A DNA stretch of 64,000 bases. Source: Sodiomyces alkalinus F11 (lineage: Eukaryota; Ascomycota; Sordariomycetes; Glomerellales; Plectosphaerellaceae). The position numbers and the translations under genes are program-made. This document shows positions 56,601 to 64,000 of this stretch, piece by piece. The notes beneath the pieces are model-generated. The model was not told the DNA's origin. It saw only the letters and a list, made by a program, of their open reading frames with translations, and did not search any database. The DNA is taken from NCBI RefSeq assembly GCF_003711515.1, contig NW_021167086.1:2084289-2148288 (forward strand), read 5' to 3'. The first letter of the stretch is position 1; every line of letters begins with the position of its first letter.

Positions 56601-59600
56601 CTATAAAACCCGCTACTATCATGTTAGGGACCCTTTTTAGTTCCTCGTAAAGGGTAAAGATATAGAGAATAAAAAGGGTAGGGGAGATCGGGGAGCCTTA
56701 GGGTATACCCCCGCGGAGGTACCGCGGGGGGGCTATTTCGCTATTAAGTAGTAGTTAGGCTATATAGTCTTAGAGGAAGCTATTAATTAGGGTAATAAGC
56801 TACCGGGGGAAGCCTTTCCTTTTAAGTACTTTAAGGAGGCGAGAGTAAGGGATAGTATCGAATACTCCTTTAATATCTAGTTAGAGTATCGAAGCGGTGC
56901 CACTATAGGCTGAACTCGCTCTTATAGCCTCTATAACTCTTTATACTACCGTCTTTATACTCCGCCCGGTCCGGTTACTTATTTACCCTTCTGGGAGGAG
57001 GCGATACTCCTCCGCTATAGCGGCGATACGGTCGGCTAATATCCCTTTAAGGACCTTACCTATTATATTAAGGAGTAATATCGGTCGCTAGCCCTTTACT
57101 ATCTTATAGTCGGCCGGCGGCCGACCTTCCTTCTTAAGGACTACTACGGTAGCGTTGCGGTATCTCTTCGGGTAGTAGCCCGCTTTAACGTATACTATAA
57201 AGATAGCACTTAGTTTTTAGTATAGGGGAGGTCTATATACTTTTAGGAGCCCTGCTAGGAGCTTATCGGGCCTTAGTGCCGACTAGGGTTTAGTCTTCTT
57301 AAGGCGCCCCTGTATATCGGCTACGGTAATATCGCGGCGGATATCCTAGTTAGGGGGGAATACCGCGCCTAGGGGTTTAAGGGCGGTAGGGAGGGGGGAT
57401 AGGAAGAACTTCCAGTTAAGGACTTCGGCTTTCTTAGCGTGTATAGTGGCTAGGTTATCGGTATCGTCTTAGCGTAGTGGCGGTACCGATAAGGGGTCTA
57501 ATACTACTCCCCCTTCTATTCGTGCTTATTTCTATAATCGCTAGAGGAGGTTATCGTTTTTCCTAGTCTTATATAGTAGGTATCGCTAGTATAGCCGCTT
57601 CGCCACCGTAACGGCTTTATCGCGGCGTTTCTCCGCTTCCTAAAACTCGTCCTATCGGTTCCGGGACTTCCTAAAGGTATATCTACGGTGGAGACGTCTT
57701 ACCTCCTAGGTAAGAGCGGTTAGCTTCGCGTTCTACTAGGGGGTGGGTAGGCGTTTAAAGGTGCCCCCGCGGCGACACGGTATAGTCTTATCGGCTAAGG
57801 TTATAAGGTCCTTAATTAGGTTATCTAGTGCTAAGTTAATATCCCTTAGTATTATAAGGGGGCTAGTCTACTATAGTTACGTGGCGGCGAGCTAGGGGAC
57901 CTATAAGGGGTTAAAGTCCTTCTAGACCTAGCGGGGCCCGCCTAGGTCCTACAGTAGTTTCGTCGCGGTACTTAGCGCGGTGCCTATCTCTATATAGATT
58001 TAGGCCGTCTATAAGTAGTGGTCCGGTCCGATAACGGTCTTATCGGGGCCGCCGAAATCGTAGCGGAGCCCTTATATCGCCTATATAAGGTCGATAGTGC
58101 TAGCGCGCCGGCCCGGGCGGTGCTATATAGTAGTTCCGGGGGGGGGGGTTACTAAGTCTAGGTTCTACCGGGTCGTAAAGGTAAATAGGGTATCGGCTTA
58201 GGGGTAATAACGCGGTGGCTAATACTATAGGGGGTAATATAGGTTAAAGTCCCCGATAAAGACATGGTGGCCCCGCGGTGGTATTATATCGAGTATATCT
58301 TATAGGGGTTTATTCTAGGGGGTCCTAGCTAACTAGTAGTTCTCTAAGTAAATTAACATAAATTATAAGGGCGTTATCCCTAGTCCTATATATAACCGAG
58401 TAGGTATTATAGTAAGCCCGCTATATCCACGTATATCGCGGGTATCTCTTATATATATATAGGAGGGCGCGGCCTCCTCCTTAGATTAGCCGGTATACCC
58501 TTTAGGAGGGGTAGGCAGGGCTTTTCGTGAAGGGGTTAAGGCCGGGTTCCTGGATTACTATTACATTATACTCGGCGCGGTACCGAAATAGGAGCTCCCG
58601 CCACGCCTAACTCCTCCCTGTATTCCACGAACGGACGTGGATTCTTATTAGTTAATAGGGGGAGGGGGGGGTTAAGATAATATACCCGGTATAACCGGGG
58701 TTTAATTCTAGCTTTATAGCTCTTATTATAGTATCTTACTAGCCCCGCGGGGGACTATATAAGCGCTTATAGGGCCTAGTATCGGGGAGCCCTCCTATCC
58801 TCTAGTCCTTTTCGGGGGGTATCCGCGGCCCCTATAAAGGGGCCGGTCCTAGTCCTAGGCGATATTAATCGGGGGGAAGATCTACGGCTATTATAGGTAT
58901 ACCGCTTTAGTCTAGCGGGTAATATCGAAGTCTCTAGCTTAGTACTTATACGCTTTACGAGTTTTCTCGGCCTCTTTCCTTAGTAGTTAGTATAAGTCGT
59001 TAAAGGTATTATAGTCTCCGGTATAGGCGGTCAAGCGGCGGGGGCGGCTAGGCGGCGTAGCGTTATAGTGCCTTAGGCTCTATAGGTGCGCCGATTCGGG
59101 CTTAGTATAGTAGCGGTATACCCTCTTTACTATAGGGTAGCCGTTAGCCTTATAGCCGAAGTATAGACACTTATAGTATTTTAGGGGGCTAAGGTTAGAA
59201 TTATATAGTTTATAGATATAGCTACCCCTTTTAAAGAGGAGGGTATTCCGGATAAGGTTTATTACCCTTTCCGGTAAAGCCGATTCGATAAGAAAAAGCA
59301 TTACCCTACTAGTGCCGTAGCGGGGTACTCGTTATCGTGCTCGGAGGATTTTAGCCTTGGAGTTTATATCTCATAGGGATACTAGTAAGTCCTCCTCGGA
59401 TAGCGTGTTAAAGACCTCCCGGGGTATAGCCTTCGTAAGCGTAGGGTAGGTTTATACGGCTAAGGTAGCTCCTTTATAAAAGGCCTTCTTAACCTATTAT
59501 TTCTTATAGGTAGCCTATTGCTATACCCCTTCGGTAAAGATAAAGTAGATATCTCCGCTTAGTAACTTTTATACTGCTACGGTATTATATCGGGTAATCG

Positions 59601-60286
59601 TAGCGTTTATAGCTTAGATAACTTTCTTTAGGGTCCTAGCTTTAAGGGGCTAGTTTTCGGGGAGGGTTCCTTAGCGGATAATTGGTTCCCGGTAATACTT
59701 AGCGGGGATTATTTTAGGGGGGGCGGGGTCCCATAGCGGTACCGCTATAGGAGCCCGGCCTATAATATTAGCCTAGGTCTTTTTTATACTATGTATTCTT
59801 TTTCGGAGTTCCTCTCGGATAATATAGGAAATAGAAGCGTATAGGTATATTAGCGGTATCGCGCCGGCGTTCTTACGGGTACTACGTATTATAATTAGTT
59901 CCTCTACTAGCTTTATAACCTATTCGATTATATTATTATTAGCTAGTAGGGCCTGAATTTCTGCTCTAATCTTAATTACTCTTAGTTCCGGGGGGCGCGG
60001 TGGTCCCCTTTTAGTCTTATATCGGTTCCGCGCTATATCCTGCCACGGGCTGGGGGGGGAATACTCGTAATATAAAAAATAAGTCTATTACGAATTCTAT
60101 ATAGTCGAGGTCGGGATAACGCTATCCTATGACTCTTCCGGCTATACCGTAGCGCCGGTATTATAGTGCCGCTATAATAGTATCCCGGGAGGGAGGCGGT
60201 AGCTATAATCTCTATCTCGGTGGTTTTATCGATTTTACTCTTATTACGCGCCCGTGGTTAGTGGGCGTGTCGACATCGTTGCTTAT
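53666..60286 (-). mobile_element. LINE G: full-length, RIP-degraded
   Basis: 6.6 kb with a 14-bp TSD and a (TTA)n tail at the left end (about 53668-53683). It matches LINE F from the tail to about 58110. The 3' UTR runs to about 55400. ORF2 on the minus strand has a C-terminal Cys/His block (about 55560-55650), RT with GIP.GSPIS (about 56684-56710), and endonuclease FIGDFNLYYPL (about 58236-58262; His changed to Tyr). ORF1 lies at about 58900-60050. F, K and G all lack a visible RNase H. Confidence 0.92.
58900..60050 (-). pseudogene. ORF1 of LINE G with double zinc knuckle
   Basis: A 73-codon open stretch (59080-59301) ends with KYYKCLYFGYKANGYPIVKRVYRYYTKPESAHL in which two adjacent C-x2-C-x4-H-x4-C knuckles are visible with one Cys and one His left and the other ligands changed to Tyr (key positions 59090-59190). 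The remainder, to about 60050, is charged and helical with RIP-type stops. Confidence 0.75.
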
Positions 60287-60300
60287 AGGATAAAGGACTT
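60287..60300. repeat. 14-bp target-site duplication of LINE G (right), AGGATAAAGGACTT
   Basis: Partner of 53652-53665. Confidence 0.93.
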
Positions 60301-63300
60301 ATTATCGTGATTAGCCTTCTAGATACGATATAGGCTATTTTAGCGGTAGTCGAGCTTAGCCTTACGGCTTATATCGATAGCTTTCTTAGTATCCTAAACC
60401 AGTATAAGATCCTTAACTTATAGCCTTTACTTACGGAGTACCCGGGTATAGCTACTATTAATATAGGCTATCCGTCGCCCGTATTATTTAGTAAATATAG
60501 TAATAGCAGTATATTAGTCGGTATTAAGCTAGGTAAAAGCCCTTAACCGAAGTATAATCTTATCCTTAGGGGTTTTAAGATAGCCCTAGTCTAGTACTCT
60601 TTAGGTTAAGTAGGTTATCCTAATCGTGGTAATAGCCTCGTAGCCATGTAGAAGGAAAAAAGGGGTATAGCTAGCAAAAGCTCTTACCGTTATACGGTTA
60701 GCGAAGAGGACTATTAGAAGGATCTCGTAAAGGGCTTTAGGGTAAAGCTTCGATTAAATTGATAAAGCGTAGGTAATAGCCTTATACCTAACCTTATTAA
60801 GGCTATTAGCGCGGGGGTAATAGGCTAAGGCGAGCTTTCGAGTAATTCTATAATAACGGTTTAGCTCGATTATATAAGCCTTAGTCTCTAGACCTCTATC
60901 TATAAGGAGGATTATATAAAGCCTATACCTATAGATTATATCTCCCTATAGGAATAAGGTAATAGCCTTAGACGTGTTTTTCTTTAGCAGTTAAGCCTTA
61001 ACCTAACCTATAATTATATAGCGGGTCTTTATAAGATACTACCCTTAGAGATATTAAATATCTAGGCTAACCTAGGTAAAAGGGAAGGCGGTTTCGGATA
61101 GGCCTATAGCGATTAGGGGATCCTCCTAGGAACGACTACGGTAGGCCTAGTATTTAGAATAGGACTTAATAAACCTCTAAATACTCTTATAGATACTATC
61201 CTAGAAGTAGTTAGCGGCGAGGCGGTAATAAGTGCCCTGCTTTCCTCGGTATCCGTATTTATCGTAGGCTCTCCTAATTATATTAACCTAGGTATTCTTA
61301 TCGTTAATCTAGCGTTTAGTAGTCGAATCGGCCTTAGCTGCTCGGGTCTATAGTAGTCTATCCTTAAGGAATACACGGGTAGCTTTATCTTTAACCCTAT
61401 AGGCTTCCCTAGGATCTATTCCTCTAGGCACGCGAAAGGTCGTTAAAGAGGTAGCTACTTATCGGGAAAACTAACTCTAGGTAAGGTCCTTATTAAGGAT
61501 ATCGTTAGCTAGGGCAGGGTCGTTAAACTACTTCTCGGCTTTTATAAGAAAGATTCTATCGTCTATAAAATCGTCTAAGTCTCCTTCGGTATTATTATTA
61601 GTCTATTTAGAGGGTATTCCGGGTATCCGAGAGAGTCTATTAGCTATAGTATTCTTAGATCTATTATAAACCCTCTCCGTAGGAGACTAACAACTGCTTT
61701 CGTACCGTGCTGCGGCTCTTTTATTCTTAACGTACTATCCGAGGATTCTACCCTATCTATCTATACGAATATCGACGATAAAATAGATAACTCCTACGCC
61801 TTCGCCGTAATAGATAGTGATTAGGATAGGGGTAATAGTAAAGGCCTTCTTAAAGCCGTTTATAGCGTATTATTAAGGCTCCTCCTACTTAAAGGCAGTA
61901 TTCTTCTATAGTAGGTCGGTTAGGGGTCTAGCGATAATAGCTAACTTATAAATCCAGACTTAGTAAAAGGTAATAAGACCGAGGAATAAATAAATATCAG
62001 AGACTATATTATACCTTTCCTACTCTTAGACCTTCGCGATCTTAGCGTATTTAGGGGAATAACTATTAGTACCGTAGATATAGCCTACGATAATAGCTAC
62101 TTTCTAATACTACTAGCTTTTAATACCTACGATAATACCTCTAGCTAGCTCCACGTTAAAAAGCACTTTATCGATACTAATAACATACTCGGCTATAAAA
62201 TAGCGAATTCTAGGTCTAATTAGGGTATCCTCGTAGGTAGTTATTAGTCCTTTCACTATAATATTATTAATAAAGGGTCTATAGTACTAGGGAATAAAGT
62301 CGTAAAGGATACGGGGTATAATACGTATAAACTAGGCTACTAAGTTAGTAGCCCCTTAAGGAAGGGTATATATCCTAAGAAGTCTAATAATAGTCGTAAA
62401 GGTAGTTAGATCTTAAGACTCCTTATTAAGGATAACCTAATCGTAGCCGGAGAAATGGTCTAAGAGGGATATAAGCTTACATATAGCGAAATCCTCGGAG
62501 AACCTATTAGCCTTAGGCGGTATAAAGGTATCTTAAAGGGTTACTACGTTAATCTTAGTAGCCCAGTTAATAAACCGGATATTACCGTCCTTCTTCTTAA
62601 CTAGGAATTAGGGGTTATAGTAGGCTATATAGCTCTCCTCGATTATACCTTTCTTAAGGCGGTCCTTTATTATCTATATAACTATAGACTCTAAAGCCTT
62701 ATGGATAAGAATCCCCTTTACCTACCACGCCTTATAAGAAACCGCCCGAATCTTCTATAAAGGGGCTATTTATTCGTTAAGGCGGCCGTACTTAGTCTAA
62801 TTCTATATAATAGCTACCTCTTAGTTTAGGAGAATCTTTATTAGAAGCTCCTTTTCTTCAGGGATTAAGTGGTTAAGGGTCTCCAGAATAGCGTTAAGTC
62901 TTTCGGGTATAAGGCGCGAATAGGGTATAATTTTAAAAAACTTCGGTATAATTAGACTAATAAACCGCTTATTTTCTAATTCCTAGTCTTCCTCTTTAAT
63001 TTCTACGAGGATATTCTTCTTTTAGTAGGGGTCTTTATTAGAGATACTTCTATTAAACGGAATATTATTAAGAGGGTAAACCTTAAGAGCCTTAGGCTTC
63101 TATATTATAAAGACGCCTTCGGGATTAGGGGGATAGTACGCTTTTTTAACGAGATCTTAGGACTTCCTCCTCTTAGGCTACTATAGCGTCTTTATCGTAA
63201 CCGCGGCTATACTAGTAATACTATCCTCCTCTTTCTTTAAAACCTCGAGCGCTCTTATCTAGGAATTATCCTATATTATCCGGTCCTTCTGAAAATATAG

Positions 63301-64000
63301 TACTAAAAGGCTATTAGGGTAATTAGGCTAATAGTAATATAGAAAAGTCTAAAAAGATAAGTGGTTAGTATAAATTAGTTATTATTATATAGTCGTAGTT
63401 ATTATATAAGGAGCCTCTATAATATACTTCTTATATCCTCGGGCCTAATTTCGTGGTATCGCCCTTAAGGCTATATAAATTCTCTGCGTTAAGGGCTTTA
63501 CCTCCTCTGTAAATAGGAAGGCGACTAAAGCAGTAGCGTCCTTATTATCTAAATAAAAGAAAATATCGTCGTCGCTCTTCTTCTCCTCCTTCTCCTTCTC
63601 CTCTTCCTTCGCCCCCTAATCGGGTAAACCGCTAGTCCTATTATTACTCGATATTAAGATATTAAGGTAGCGGCCCCGGACTAACTATAAAGGACGCCGT
63701 CCTCCCCCTACTACCCGATACTTAGATCTAGTATATCCTCCTCTTCTCGCCGCTTTTATTTTTCTTTATACTTAGGCTAGCTTTACCTATAAGGGTAGTC
63801 GTTGACTTATTCTCTGCTAGTAACTAGGATAATACTATAGGTATCCCTGTAAGCGAAGTCTATATCGATCTATCTATCCCTATAGGTAAAAGAGGCGTAA
63901 CTATCGAGTAAAAGTAATAGGCTAAGTAGTATTCTAGGCTCTATCCCCTCGATTACTATAAAATAAACCTTTCTATACTAGTCCCTAATCTAGAGGTGCT
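60301..64000 (-). pseudogene. Gypsy element L: pol remnant running off the window
   Basis: Minus-strand Ty3/gypsy pol read right to left: RT about 62200-62750 with FLVKKKDGNIRFIN, ISLLDHFSGYDQV, LPQGATN and the catalytic box reading FINNIIV (FIDDIIV with both Asp changed to Asn, near 62256-62280); RNase H about 61700-61950; integrase zinc-binding region and core about 60350-61250, with a FIKSYSKYQ stretch where Cys are now Ser/Tyr. The 63000-64000 part is charged and probably protease or gag. The 5' LTR and gag lie beyond 64000; the C-terminal end is at 53270-53651 on the far side of LINE G. Confidence 0.82.

Overview
The window looks like part of a repeat-filled, gene-poor chromosome region of a filamentous ascomycete (Pezizomycotina). 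Nearly all of it is transposon sequence that has passed through repeat-induced point mutation (RIP). CpA and TpG are scarce, TpA and CTAG are very common, and every recognisable transposon reading frame is broken by TAA/TAG (rarely TGA) at places where Gln or Trp is expected. Fungal LINEs, Ty3/gypsy elements with a chromodomain, a MULE and one typical fungal spliced gene support the assignment. Species cannot be told from the sequence.

Layout. 1-1295: 3' end of a minus-strand LINE. 1296-1692 plus 10742-11825: a Ty3/gypsy copy (here 'C') split by a complete 9.0 kb chromovirus ('A', 1693-10736, 349-bp LTRs, TSD CTACC). 11826-16776: a minus-strand LINE ('D'). 16782-24074: a complete Ty3/gypsy element ('B', same family as C, 204-bp LTRs, TSD TATAG) that carries an antisense reading frame between pol and the 3' LTR. 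24300-25930: a Ty1/copia remnant. 26398-26858: a MITE with 8-bp TSD. 27454-30182: a MULE with about 126-bp TIRs and 9-bp TSDs.

30192-32286 is the one clearly un-RIPed island. It holds a five-exon gene on the minus strand (30546-32153) for a YEA4/SLC35B4-type nucleotide-sugar transporter. It is bounded on its right by an internally deleted MULE relic (32287-32660).

32665-64000: LINE and gypsy remnants. Three related minus-strand LINEs ('F' 35031-39490, 5'-truncated; 'K' 44073-50975; 'G' 53666-60286) each have a (TTA)n tail at the left and a matching target-site duplication. F sits inside an older plus-strand LINE ('I'). G splits the pol of a minus-strand Ty3/gypsy element ('L') that runs off the right edge. 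A short un-RIPed tRNA-headed element (39592 to about 39840) looks like a SINE.

The only gene likely to work is the transporter. The rest records repeated nested insertion and silencing. Insertion order can be read from TSDs and, for A, from an intact copy of its target in B. All transposon domain limits below are approximate because frames were read by eye through RIP stops and indels.
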